Below are positions 1 through 6,041 of a stretch of DNA of 6,041 nt, piece by piece. Each line of letters begins with the position of its first letter. The stretch's first letter is position 1. The notes below the pieces were generated by a model. It saw nothing but the letters and a program-made list of their open reading frames with translations. It made no database searches and was not told where the DNA came from. A program made the translations under genes and the position numbers. This DNA is from an uncultured Clostridiaceae bacterium (GTDB lineage: Bacteria > Bacillota > Clostridia > Lachnospirales > Lachnospiraceae), in NCBI GenBank assembly GCA_947175375.1, contig CAMWMT010000180.1, positions 1 to 6,041 on the forward strand, in the 5' to 3' direction.

Positions 1-1481
1 GTTCTTATGAGCCATGCAAATATACATTACCTGAATTTAATGCGTATGTGAGTGAGGCGCAAGATAAAATTAATGATATTATAGAACCTCCGAAAGAAGA
101 AGACGATGACGAAGATGAACCCGATCCGGTCGTTACCCCGGACCATTTCCTCATGGTCGGCGGAAGCTGGGTGACTCCGGTGGCAGATGCGGGGCAGGCT
201 GTTAGCATTGTGCTTCCGGTCGTGAATATGGGTAAGACCATGGTAACGAACGCAGTTGTGACACCGGTACTCAGTACAGATACGGCATCATGGCCTTTTG
301 AGATTACCAGTTCCAATTATTCTCAGACGATTACTGACCTGCCGGGAACGGATACCGGGATGTCGGATATGGACAGAAGGCGTGAGCTGACCTGGGATCT
401 GAAGACAAGAAGCGACGTGGGGAGTGGTTATCAGAAGCTTTCTTTTGATGTGATCTATCGTGATTCTGATGGTAACAGCCAGAGTACGACACTGGATACC
501 TACATCCAGTTAAAGGGTACCGCAGGCGTGGGAGCAGACGGAAAGGCTTCCGTGCCCAGAGTTATTGTTACGGGTTATGAGACGAATCCGGAGGATGTGC
601 ATGCGGGAGAGAGCTTTGTACTGACACTGCATCTTAAAAATACTTCTACTGCGACCAGCGTTAACAATATGATCTTTGAGATCGTGGCGGCAGTGGAAGG
701 AAAAGACGAAGACACTACATACGCTGCATTTCTTCCTACCGCTGGTTCCAGTACGATCTTCGTGGACCGGATGGAGAAGAACGGGACAAAGGATATCCAG
801 ATCGAGCTGGAGGCAAAGTCGGATCTGGCACAGAAGCCCTATGTAGTGGATGTAAATATGAGCTACGAGGATGAACATGTCAATGAGTATACGAGTAAGA
901 GCAGCGTATCTATCCCCGTCAAACAGACCGCACGCGTAGATGTCAGTGAGCCGGAGGTCATGCCATCCAGTATTGAAGTTGGAAGTGAATCCAACATCAT
1001 GTTCAATATCTATAATATGGGCAAGACCAAACTCTATAATGTACAGGTGAAGACTGACAGTGAATATCTGGGCGGCGGAGATGCCTTTATAGGAAATCTG
1101 GATTCCGGTGCTACAGGGTCCGTAGATATCTATGTGACCGGGCAGTCGGCAACGATGGATGACGGAATGGTGAAACTTTTGATTTCCTATGAAGATGAGA
1201 CCGGAGAGACGACCGTGATTGAAAAAGAAATATCGCTGTTTGTATCAGAATCCATGATGGACGATTTTATGATGGATGACGGCATGATGGGCGAGGGCAT
1301 GATGGGTCCGGAAGAGACAGGCGGCGGAGTTGGGACTTATACGGCAGTGATTGTTGGTGTGATTCTGCTTGCGGTCATTATCGGAGTTGTGGTCTATATG
1401 AAGAGAAAAAAGAAAAAAGAACAGATGAGCCTGGAAGAGGATCTGATGGATCTGGATGATGATAATGATTCAAAACTGTGA
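1..1481 (+). CDS. Ig-like (CARDB/COG1361-type) surface membrane protein, 5' partial
   Basis: The reading frame is open from base 3 to the TGA at 1479-1481, giving 492 visible residues; the true start lies left of the window. The in-frame GTG at 48 is probably an internal Val: 15 codons upstream are open and no ribosome site precedes it. Numbering visible residues from base 3: an acidic Pro-rich linker (about 28-42), three beta-rich Ig-like domains (about 45-175, 184-307, 310-417) with CARDB-like signatures such as AGESFVLTLHLKN and SNIMFNIYNMGKT, a Met/Asp-rich repeat (418-437), one membrane helix (about 445-466), a basic stop-transfer KRKKKK, and a short acidic tail. This predicts an extracellular body, one membrane span and a cytoplasmic tail. 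The neighbouring permease 15 nt downstream suggests it is an accessory subunit of that ABC system (inference). The family resembles proteins annotated as COG1361 S-layer-domain; it could instead be a stand-alone surface protein. Ligand unknown. Confidence 0.85.
   Translation, partial: SYEPCKYTLPEFNAYVSEAQDKINDIIEPPKEEDDDEDEPDPVVTPDHFLMVGGSWVTPVADAGQAVSIVLPVVNMGKTMVTNAVVTPVLSTDTASWPFEITSSNYSQTITDLPGTDTGMSDMDRRRELTWDLKTRSDVGSGYQKLSFDVIYRDSDGNSQSTTLDTYIQLKGTAGVGADGKASVPRVIVTGYETNPEDVHAGESFVLTLHLKNTSTATSVNNMIFEIVAAVEGKDEDTTYAAFLPTAGSSTIFVDRMEKNGTKDIQIELEAKSDLAQKPYVVDVNMSYEDEHVNEYTSKSSVSIPVKQTARVDVSEPEVMPSSIEVGSESNIMFNIYNMGKTKLYNVQVKTDSEYLGGGDAFIGNLDSGATGSVDIYVTGQSATMDDGMVKLLISYEDETGETTVIEKEISLFVSESMMDDFMMDDGMMGEGMMGPEETGGGVGTYTAVIVGVILLAVIIGVVVYMKRKKKKEQMSLEEDLMDLDDDNDSKL
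1254..1313 (+). repeat. Four-unit 15-bp tandem repeat coding a Met-rich pentapeptide
   Basis: The heptamer ATGATGG occurs at 1254, 1269, 1284 and 1299, exactly 15 bases apart and in frame. The encoded units are MMDDF, MMDDG, MMGEG and MMGPE. The repeat lies between the last Ig-like domain and the membrane helix of the surface protein, so it is predicted to sit just outside the membrane. The rest of each unit has diverged, so only the Met-Met core plus a following G base is strictly kept. It may be a flexible spacer; metal binding by Met and Asp side chains is possible but unproven. Confidence 0.8.
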
Positions 1482-1482
1482 T

Positions 1483-1490
1483 AGAAGGAG
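1483..1490 (+). promoter_or_regulatory. Ribosome binding site of the ABC permease
   Basis: AGAAGGAG lies 6 nt before the ATG at 1497, immediately after the stop of the surface-protein gene. It is a strong match to the anti-SD sequence and fixes the permease start. No room is left for a promoter in the 15-nt gap, which supports co-transcription. Confidence 0.85.
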
Positions 1491-1496
1491 CAGAGG

Positions 1497-2846
1497 ATGA
1501 GATATCTTGACTTGCTCAGAATGAGCGCTTCCAATCTGCTGCGCCGGAAGCTTCGAACGGCATTGACCGTCCTTGGCGTCATCATCGGAACGGCTTCGAT
1601 TGTCGTCATGGTCTCTCTGGGGCTTGGTCTTCGGAAAAGCTCTCTGGAACAGATCGAGGAATACGGCGGTCTGACTACGATCAATGTGAACAATTACAGC
1701 TATTATGGCAGTTCCAGTGATGATACGGAAGTAGACCGGATTGATGATAAAGTGGTAGAGACCATGGCGCAGATCCCCCATGTGGAAGTGGCATCACCGA
1801 TTCTGGAACTCAGCGTCATGGCAAAACAGGGTGCTTATGAGGGATGGCTTTGGATCAGGGGAATGAGTCAGGAGGCCATACAGAACATGGATATTGATGT
1901 GGGAGAAGGAACACTTCCTCCTGCGGACGGCAGCCTGCAGTTATTCTACGGAAACCAGGTCATTACAAATTTCTATAAGGCAAAAACCAATGAATATTAC
2001 TGGGAAACCGGAGAAGTGCCGGATGTGGATCTGATGAACGATCCGCTGTTTGTGATCTTTGATATGGATTCTTATTGGCAGGCGGGAAGCCAGGACAGCA
2101 ACGGTCAGACGATCGCACCGCCCAAGAAATATATCATCCCTACTTGCGGGATCATGGCGGGAGATCTGAAGACCTACAGTCAGAACTGCGATTCCGTATT
2201 TGCTGATATCGACGCTTTGAAAGCTCAGTTGAAAAAGGTATTTAAGAACAAGGTGATCCCCGGGCAGCCAGCGACAAAGAGTGGTAAGCCCTATAAGGAT
2301 ATTTATTACGAAGAGGTCTATATCCGTGTGGACAGTATGGACCATGTGCAGGAGGTCCAGCAGGCAATCCAGGATATGGGATATAATGCGAACAGCAACG
2401 CAGAATGGATGGAACAGACTCAGAGCCAGATGGCAATGATCCAGATGGTACTTGGTGGTATTGGAGCCGTATCTCTGTTTGTGGCGGCAATCGGTATTGC
2501 CAATACGATGATGATGTCCATTTATGAACGTACGAAAGAGATCGGCGTTATCAAGGTGCTGGGGTGTGACATGCGGAATATCCGTTCCATGTTTCTTCTG
2601 GAAGCCGGGTTTATTGGCTTCTTTGGAGGGCTGATCGGGCTGGTTTTAAGTGAGATCATATCGGTGGTCATCAACTCGGTTGCCAGTAGAGCATCAGAAG
2701 GCTATTACGAACATCTTTCTTATATTCCGCTGTGGCTGATTCTGATATCGCTGGTATTTGCGGTACTGGTCGGCATGGTGGCTGGTTTCTTCCCGGCACT
2801 TCGTGCGATGAAGTTAAGTCCGCTGGCGGCGATCAGAAATGAATAA
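1497..2846 (+). CDS. MacB/FtsX-type ABC transporter permease
   Basis: A 449-residue membrane protein with the MacB-type layout: a short cytoplasmic N-terminus, helix 1 (about 21-44, after NLLRRKLRTALTVLGVIIG), a large extracytoplasmic MacB_PCD-like domain (about 50-310), then an FtsX domain with helices at about 314-339, 364-394 and 411-434. The cytoplasmic loop YERTKEIGVIKVLGCDMRNI (343-362) is the usual FtsX coupling-loop signature, and the end SPLAAIRNE is also typical. MacB-type systems use ATP hydrolysis to drive mechanical work or export on the outer side of the membrane rather than classical transmembrane transport. No ATPase domain is fused here, unlike Gram-negative MacB, so a separate ATP-binding subunit is needed and may lie upstream of the window. 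The extracytoplasmic domain has two cysteines (C217, C231) that could form a disulfide. Substrate cannot be told from sequence. Start fixed by a strong RBS. Confidence 0.93.
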   Translation: MRYLDLLRMSASNLLRRKLRTALTVLGVIIGTASIVVMVSLGLGLRKSSLEQIEEYGGLTTINVNNYSYYGSSSDDTEVDRIDDKVVETMAQIPHVEVASPILELSVMAKQGAYEGWLWIRGMSQEAIQNMDIDVGEGTLPPADGSLQLFYGNQVITNFYKAKTNEYYWETGEVPDVDLMNDPLFVIFDMDSYWQAGSQDSNGQTIAPPKKYIIPTCGIMAGDLKTYSQNCDSVFADIDALKAQLKKVFKNKVIPGQPATKSGKPYKDIYYEEVYIRVDSMDHVQEVQQAIQDMGYNANSNAEWMEQTQSQMAMIQMVLGGIGAVSLFVAAIGIANTMMMSIYERTKEIGVIKVLGCDMRNIRSMFLLEAGFIGFFGGLIGLVLSEIISVVINSVASRASEGYYEHLSYIPLWLILISLVFAVLVGMVAGFFPALRAMKLSPLAAIRNE

Positions 2847-2858
2847 CAGAAAAAAACG

Positions 2859-2887
2859 GGGCTGCTGTCTGACGGCAGTCCTTGTCT
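2859..2887 (+). terminator. Imperfect hairpin, possible weak terminator or attenuator
   Basis: The arms GGGCTGCTGT (2859-2868) and ACGGCAGTCC (2872-2881) form a 10-bp stem with two G-U pairs and a 3-nt CTG loop. An A7 run precedes it (2850-2856) and only a broken T tract, TTGTCT, follows. It begins 12 nt after the permease stop and ends before the pepF ribosome site. The poor T tract suggests partial termination or an RNA-stabilising 3' end rather than a full stop. In the reverse direction the A run would become a T run, but no reverse gene is near. Confidence 0.45.
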
Positions 2888-2890
2888 GAT

Positions 2891-2900
2891 GGAAAGGAAG
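2891..2900 (+). promoter_or_regulatory. Ribosome binding site of pepF
   Basis: GGAAAGGAAG lies 7 nt before the ATG at 2908. It supports that start, which also places the typical family N-terminus at the right distance. No convincing -35/-10 pair was found in the 61-nt gap. Confidence 0.7.
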
Positions 2901-2907
2901 CAGGGAC

Positions 2908-4722
2908 ATGGCAGAAAAGAGATTGATCACGCGGGAAGAGATCGCTCTGGAAGACACATGGGCGATAGAAGATCTGTACAGAGATGATAAAGAATGGGAA
3001 GCGGATTACAGGAAGCTTGAACAGGATATTGGGAAGCTTTCAGAGTATCAGGGACGTCTCGGGGAGAGTGCCAGAATGCTTCTGGAGGCACAGAAGACCT
3101 GTGACGAACTGAGTATGCTGGCTGAGAAGGTTTACGTCTATGCGAATCAGAAGCTTCATGAGAATACAGATAATGGAACTTATCAGAATCTTGCGAACAG
3201 GGCGCAGGGGCTGCTGGTAAAGCTTTCAGAGGCGCAGGCCTATATGGAACCGGAGATTCTGGGGCTTCCGGACGGGACGGTTCAAAAATATCTGGAAGAG
3301 AACGAAGAGCTTCTGGTATATCGTCAGTATTTTGAAAATATGATAAGACAGAGAGAACATGTCCTTGATCGGGAGAGAGAAGAGCTTCTGGCGGCGGTCG
3401 GAGAACTTGCAGAAGGGCCGAAGGATATCTTTTCCATGTTCAATAATGCGGATATCCGTTTTCCGGAGATAGAGGGGGAGGATGGCGAGCCGGTAGAAGT
3501 AACCCACGGCAGGTTTCTGACCTTTCTGCAGAGCAGAGACCGAAGAGTTCGGCATGATGCCTTTCATGCGCTTTACGGAGTATATGGAAGATACCGCAAT
3601 ACCCTGGCGGCGATGTACCGCGCTAATGTAAAGCAGGAAGTATTTCAAGCAAAAGTCCGCAGATACCGTTCGGATCTGGAGGCAGCGCTGGATAAAAGCC
3701 ATATTCCGGTGTCGGTCTATGACAATCTGATCGATGCAGTGCATGAATTTCTCCCGCAGATGCACCGGTATGTGGAGCTGAGAAAAAAGCTTCTCGGTGT
3801 GGACGAATTGCATATGTATGATCTGTATGTGCCGATGGTAAAGGATGATGGGCAGAGTATTTCTTTTGAGAAGGCAAAGGAGATGGTGCTGGAGGGCCTT
3901 CGCCCCATGGGAGCGGAGTATCTTGGGCTTTTGAAGGAAGGGTTCTCTTCCCGGTGGATCGATGTGTACGAAAACCAGGGGAAGAGAAGCGGCGCTTATT
4001 CCTGGGGCGCATATGGGACACATCCTTATGTACTGCTGAACTATCAGGAGAATCTGAATAATGTATTTACACTGGCCCATGAGATGGGGCATGCCCTGCA
4101 TTCCTGGTATTCAGATGCGAATCAGCCTTATATCTATGCAGGCTATAAGATCTTTGTGGCAGAGGTGACATCTACCTGCAATGAGGCCCTTCTCATCCAT
4201 CATCTGATCAGGACGACAGAAGATCCGGGTCAGAAGGCATATCTGATCAATTATTTTCTAGAACAGTTCCGTACGACACTGTTCCGTCAGACCATGTTTG
4301 CGGAATTTGAAAAGATTACGCATGGGATGGAAGAGCGGGGAGAGACACTGACTGCAGACAGGCTCTGTGAGATCTATTATGGTTTGAACAGGGAATATTT
4401 CGGGAAAAATATCTGTGTCGATCAGGAGATCGAACTGGAATGGGCAAGGATACCGCATTTTTATACACCGTTCTATGTGTATCAGTATGCGACGGGATTT
4501 TCGGCAGCGATCGCGTTGTCAAAGAGAATCCTGGAAGAGGGAGAATCGGCAGTGGAGGAGTATAAGAGCTTTCTGAAGGGAGGAAGCTCCAGGTATCCGC
4601 TTGACCTGCTTCGGATGGCAGGAGTGGATATGGAACAGAAGAAACCGGTGGAAGATGCACTGCATGTGTTTACGCAATATCTGGATGAAATGGAGAGACT
4701 GGCAGACAATGACAAGGTATGA
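2908..4722 (+). CDS. pepF: Oligoendopeptidase F (M3B zinc metallopeptidase)
   Basis: A full-length 604-residue cytosolic peptidase; the family is usually about 600 residues. It cleaves short oligopeptides, typically for peptide recycling or nutrition. The N-terminus has the family-like DTWAIEDLYRDDKEWEADY stretch (about 16-34) followed by a helical PepF N-terminal domain, then the M3 catalytic domain (about 200-590). The zinc site is complete: HEMGH at 391-395 gives ligands H391 and H395 and catalytic E392, with E419 in FVAEVTST as the third ligand. Substrate-side residues of the family are present in IPHFYTPFYVYQYATGF (515-531, with H517 and several Tyr). GKRSGAYSWG before the zinc site and the C-terminal YPLDLLRMAGVDM are further hallmarks. 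No signal peptide is seen. It overlaps the next gene by 14 nt. The large antisense frames inside it are shadows. Identification is firm; physiological substrate is not known. Confidence 0.97.
   Translation: MAEKRLITREEIALEDTWAIEDLYRDDKEWEADYRKLEQDIGKLSEYQGRLGESARMLLEAQKTCDELSMLAEKVYVYANQKLHENTDNGTYQNLANRAQGLLVKLSEAQAYMEPEILGLPDGTVQKYLEENEELLVYRQYFENMIRQREHVLDREREELLAAVGELAEGPKDIFSMFNNADIRFPEIEGEDGEPVEVTHGRFLTFLQSRDRRVRHDAFHALYGVYGRYRNTLAAMYRANVKQEVFQAKVRRYRSDLEAALDKSHIPVSVYDNLIDAVHEFLPQMHRYVELRKKLLGVDELHMYDLYVPMVKDDGQSISFEKAKEMVLEGLRPMGAEYLGLLKEGFSSRWIDVYENQGKRSGAYSWGAYGTHPYVLLNYQENLNNVFTLAHEMGHALHSWYSDANQPYIYAGYKIFVAEVTSTCNEALLIHHLIRTTEDPGQKAYLINYFLEQFRTTLFRQTMFAEFEKITHGMEERGETLTADRLCEIYYGLNREYFGKNICVDQEIELEWARIPHFYTPFYVYQYATGFSAAIALSKRILEEGESAVEEYKSFLKGGSSRYPLDLLRMAGVDMEQKKPVEDALHVFTQYLDEMERLADNDKV
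4692..4697 (+). promoter_or_regulatory. Candidate ribosome binding site of the nitroreductase-like gene, inside pepF
   Basis: GGAGAG lies 11 nt before the ATG at 4709, within the last codons of pepF. The spacing is a little long, so expression may depend mainly on ribosomes finishing pepF. It supports the start at 4709 over the in-frame ATG at 4601. Confidence 0.5.
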
Positions 4723-5488
4723 GGCAATATTCAGAAGAAGATCGGTTCGAAAATACAAAGATGACGCAGTGGAAGAGCACATTCTGGAGAAGATCAGAGG
4801 ATTCGGAAAGAGAGCGCTGGGAGCCCGTCCGGACATCCGTGTAAAATGGAAGATCTATCCGGCGTCAGACCATAATGTGAAGGGAATGTTTCAGGTAAAG
4901 GCACCCTATTATGCCGTGCTTTATTCGGAGGTGTGTGAGGACTGTTATCTGCATGCAGGCTGTCTGATGCAGCAGTTGGTCCTGTATCTGCATACACAGG
5001 GGATCGGAACCTGTTATCAGGGTGGCGCGCAGCTGAAGAGGGATGAGGAAGAAGAGGGAATGAAGCGGATGATGATCCTTGCTTTTGGTTATCCCGCAGA
5101 GCCTCTGGAACGTACCAGATCAGAATTTAAGAGGGCGGAACTAAAGAAACTGTTAAAGACGAATGTGCCATTGGGAAAAGCGCAGAAGAAGCTTTTGGAA
5201 GCTGCCCGTCTGGCGCCTTCCGCACTGAACCAGCAGCCATGGAGGTTTGTGGCCACGGAAAACAGGATTCATCTCTTCGTTAAAAGACCTGGCATGCTGG
5301 GATATCAGAGACAGCTTGACAGAAACATGTTTAATGCAGGGATCACCCTGTCTCATATGCTGATTACGGCGGAAGAATACTGGTTCGACCTGGAATACCG
5401 GAAACTGGACAGCATTATGGAAAAGGCGATCCAGAATCACCTCTATGCAGGCAGCCTGGTCATTGTAAATGGGAATGGCAGGATCTGA
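4709..5488 (+). CDS. Nitroreductase-family flavoprotein, TM1586-like
   Basis: 259 residues from the ATG at 4709. A longer in-frame start at 4601 would add 36 residues that are simply the pepF C-terminus read in another frame (Trp/Arg/Met-rich), so it is rejected. Nitroreductase hallmarks are visible: YEAIFRRRSVRKYKDD at the N-terminus (FMN phosphate-binding Arg cluster), GIGTCYQGG (98-106) and AFGYPAE (125-131), then LLEAARLAPSALNQQPWRF (162-180). In common nitroreductases the last motif follows the RRSVR motif by about 25 residues; here it comes about 150 residues later, which fits the single-chain two-part TM1586 type (Pfam TM1586_NiRdase, from memory). FMN binding and NAD(P)H-dependent reduction are inferred; substrate is unknown. 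It is cytosolic, with no signal peptide or clear membrane helix. The gene starts inside pepF with a 14-nt overlap, so coupled translation is likely. A terminator follows. Confidence 0.88.
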   Translation: MTRYEAIFRRRSVRKYKDDAVEEHILEKIRGFGKRALGARPDIRVKWKIYPASDHNVKGMFQVKAPYYAVLYSEVCEDCYLHAGCLMQQLVLYLHTQGIGTCYQGGAQLKRDEEEEGMKRMMILAFGYPAEPLERTRSEFKRAELKKLLKTNVPLGKAQKKLLEAARLAPSALNQQPWRFVATENRIHLFVKRPGMLGYQRQLDRNMFNAGITLSHMLITAEEYWFDLEYRKLDSIMEKAIQNHLYAGSLVIVNGNGRI

Positions 5489-5650
5489 GACATCAGAAAA
5501 ACTGCGCGAGACAGAGAGATAAAACAGATATCGGGAAACAGATAATTCTATAAAGGGGGGAGGCAGTGGTTTATATTAATGACTGCCTCTCTTTTTACTG
5601 TTATGTCAGAAGTATTACAGAGTGTTTTCTGAATAAAGAAAGCTAGCCCT
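5489..5650. other. Convergent intergenic gap
   Basis: This 162-nt A/T-rich gap lies between the stops of the nitroreductase and Uma2 genes. Apart from the forward terminator it holds nothing I can support: no RNA gene, no repeat and no convincing promoter. A short GCTAGC palindrome just past the Uma2 stop (5642-5647) is followed by T-rich sequence on the reverse strand (TTTCTTTATTC), but its stem is too short to call a terminator. Confidence 0.6.
5558..5596 (+). terminator. Rho-independent terminator after the nitroreductase gene
   Basis: The arms GGGAGGCAGT (5558-5567) and ACTGCCTCTC (5582-5591) pair over 10 bp with one G-U pair, around a 14-nt A/T-rich loop, followed by TTTTT (5592-5596). 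Extra G residues before the stem (5555-5557) could pair with the T run by wobble. It sits 69 nt past the nitroreductase stop and ends the forward gene run. Read on the other strand, the stem is followed by CCCCTTTAT, so it could also weakly stop the converging Uma2 transcript. Confidence 0.85.
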
Positions 5651-6041
5651 TTATGTTAACAGTTTGTCAATGTTGATGCTCAGATCTTCGTAGATACAAA
5701 CAGGGATATTATCCTGAAAAACATATTGATTGGAACGTGTCTCTTTTTCGAAGTCGAAGACGGTTACCGTGCTTTTCTGAGGGTTAATGATCCAGTATTC
5801 TCGGACTCCAGCCGTGCGGTATTTAAACAGTTTGATACCATAATCACGCTGGGGATCAGAAGGGGAGGTTATTTCAATGATCCAGTCTGGAGCTCCAAAG
5901 CAGCCGCGGTCGTCCAGTTTGCTTTTGTCACAGATGACAGACAGATCTGGTTCTACATAATTTTCATTATCTTTATTCAGAAAGACAGCAAAGGGGGCGG
6001 GATAGACCTCGCAGCTTCCGCCTTTTGCATCAATAAAGTTT
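5651..6041 (-). CDS. Uma2 family (DUF820) nuclease-like protein, 5' partial
   Basis: On the reverse strand an open frame runs from the right edge (first full codon 6040-6038) to a TAA at 5653-5651, giving the C-terminal 129 residues; the start is outside. The family is usually about 180-200 residues, so roughly 50-70 are missing. Visible features match the PD-(D/E)XK-like Uma2 fold: YVEPDLSVICD (28-38, acidic residue D32), APDWIIEITSPSDPQRDYGIK (50-70, E56 then D66 and K70) and the helix and strand KYRTAGVREYWIINP (73-87). These positions fit the usual metal-binding and catalytic residues, so the domain looks intact. Family members are annotated as putative endonucleases, but a biological role is rarely shown. 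It converges on the nitroreductase gene with 162 nt between their stop codons. No partner antitoxin or methylase is visible in the window. Confidence 0.88.
   Translation of the reverse strand, partial: NFIDAKGGSCEVYPAPFAVFLNKDNENYVEPDLSVICDKSKLDDRGCFGAPDWIIEITSPSDPQRDYGIKLFKYRTAGVREYWIINPQKSTVTVFDFEKETRSNQYVFQDNIPVCIYEDLSINIDKLLT

Noticed and set aside
510..878. Reverse-strand frame of 122 codons inside the Ig-like protein gene
   Set aside because: Antisense shadow with His/Cys/Leu-rich translation and no domain.
1941..2345. Reverse-strand frame of 134 codons inside the permease gene
   Set aside because: Antisense to a well-supported permease; no recognisable features.
3623..4021. Second reverse-strand frame inside pepF (132 codons, Pro/Ser/His-rich)
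   Set aside because: Low-complexity translation antisense to pepF; no ribosome site or domain.
3226..4101. Long reverse-strand open frame of 291 codons inside pepF
   Set aside because: It is fully antisense to a gene with a complete catalytic site and strong family match. Its translation is rich in His, Ile and Leu with no recognisable domain, as expected for a shadow frame.
4601..4708. N-terminal extension of the nitroreductase from an ATG at 4601
   Set aside because: It would overlap the conserved C-terminus of pepF by 122 nt, and its translation is Trp/Met/Arg-rich with no family similarity. The family N-terminus begins at 4709.
5579..5632. Tiny forward frame (17 codons) starting in the terminator loop, behind a G-rich run
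   Set aside because: The G-rich run is 15 nt or more from the ATG and is explained by the terminator stem; the peptide would be encoded across the terminator itself.
5608..5632. Inverted repeat CAGAA/TTCTG in the convergent gap
   Set aside because: Only 5 bp of stem with a long loop; expected by chance in A/T-rich sequence.
5633..5653. Possible reverse-strand terminator for Uma2 around GCTAGC
   Set aside because: The best stem is about 4 bp, and the T-rich stretch after it is interrupted.

Overview
The window looks like ordinary chromosomal DNA from a Gram-positive clostridial bacterium, most likely a gut Lachnospiraceae. This is inferred from protein flavour (closest remembered relatives of the oligoendopeptidase F, the two-part nitroreductase and the Uma2 protein), strong AGGAG-type ribosome binding sites, mid-range base composition with A/G-rich codons, and tight co-directional gene packing. 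No marker gene fixes the genus.

Layout: (1) Bases 1-1481 (+) hold the 3' part of a gene for a surface-exposed, single-pass membrane protein with Ig-like CARDB/COG1361-type domains. Its frame is open to the left edge, so it starts outside the window. (2) After 15 nt comes a complete MacB/FtsX-type ABC transporter permease (1497-2846). These two are almost certainly co-transcribed and probably act together in an envelope export or sensing complex. The ATPase is not in the window and may lie upstream. (3) A 61-nt gap with an imperfect hairpin separates this pair from a complete oligoendopeptidase F (2908-4722). (4) A nitroreductase-like flavoprotein of the TM1586 type (4709-5488) overlaps the end of pepF by 14 nt, so the two are likely translationally coupled. 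(5) A good Rho-independent terminator (about 5558-5596) closes the forward run. (6) On the opposite strand a Uma2 (DUF820, PD-(D/E)XK-like) protein converges on it. Its C-terminal 129 residues are visible (5651 to the right edge) and its start lies outside.

No RNA gene, insertion sequence, CRISPR array, phage gene or origin was seen. The forward genes form two modules: a membrane export/surface pair, then a cytosolic peptidase plus flavoprotein pair, possibly joined by readthrough of the hairpin. I do not see a clearly new defence or mobile system. The points most worth a second look are the Ig-like protein/permease pair, its exact 15-bp Met-rich tandem repeat beside the membrane, and the motif order in the nitroreductase.
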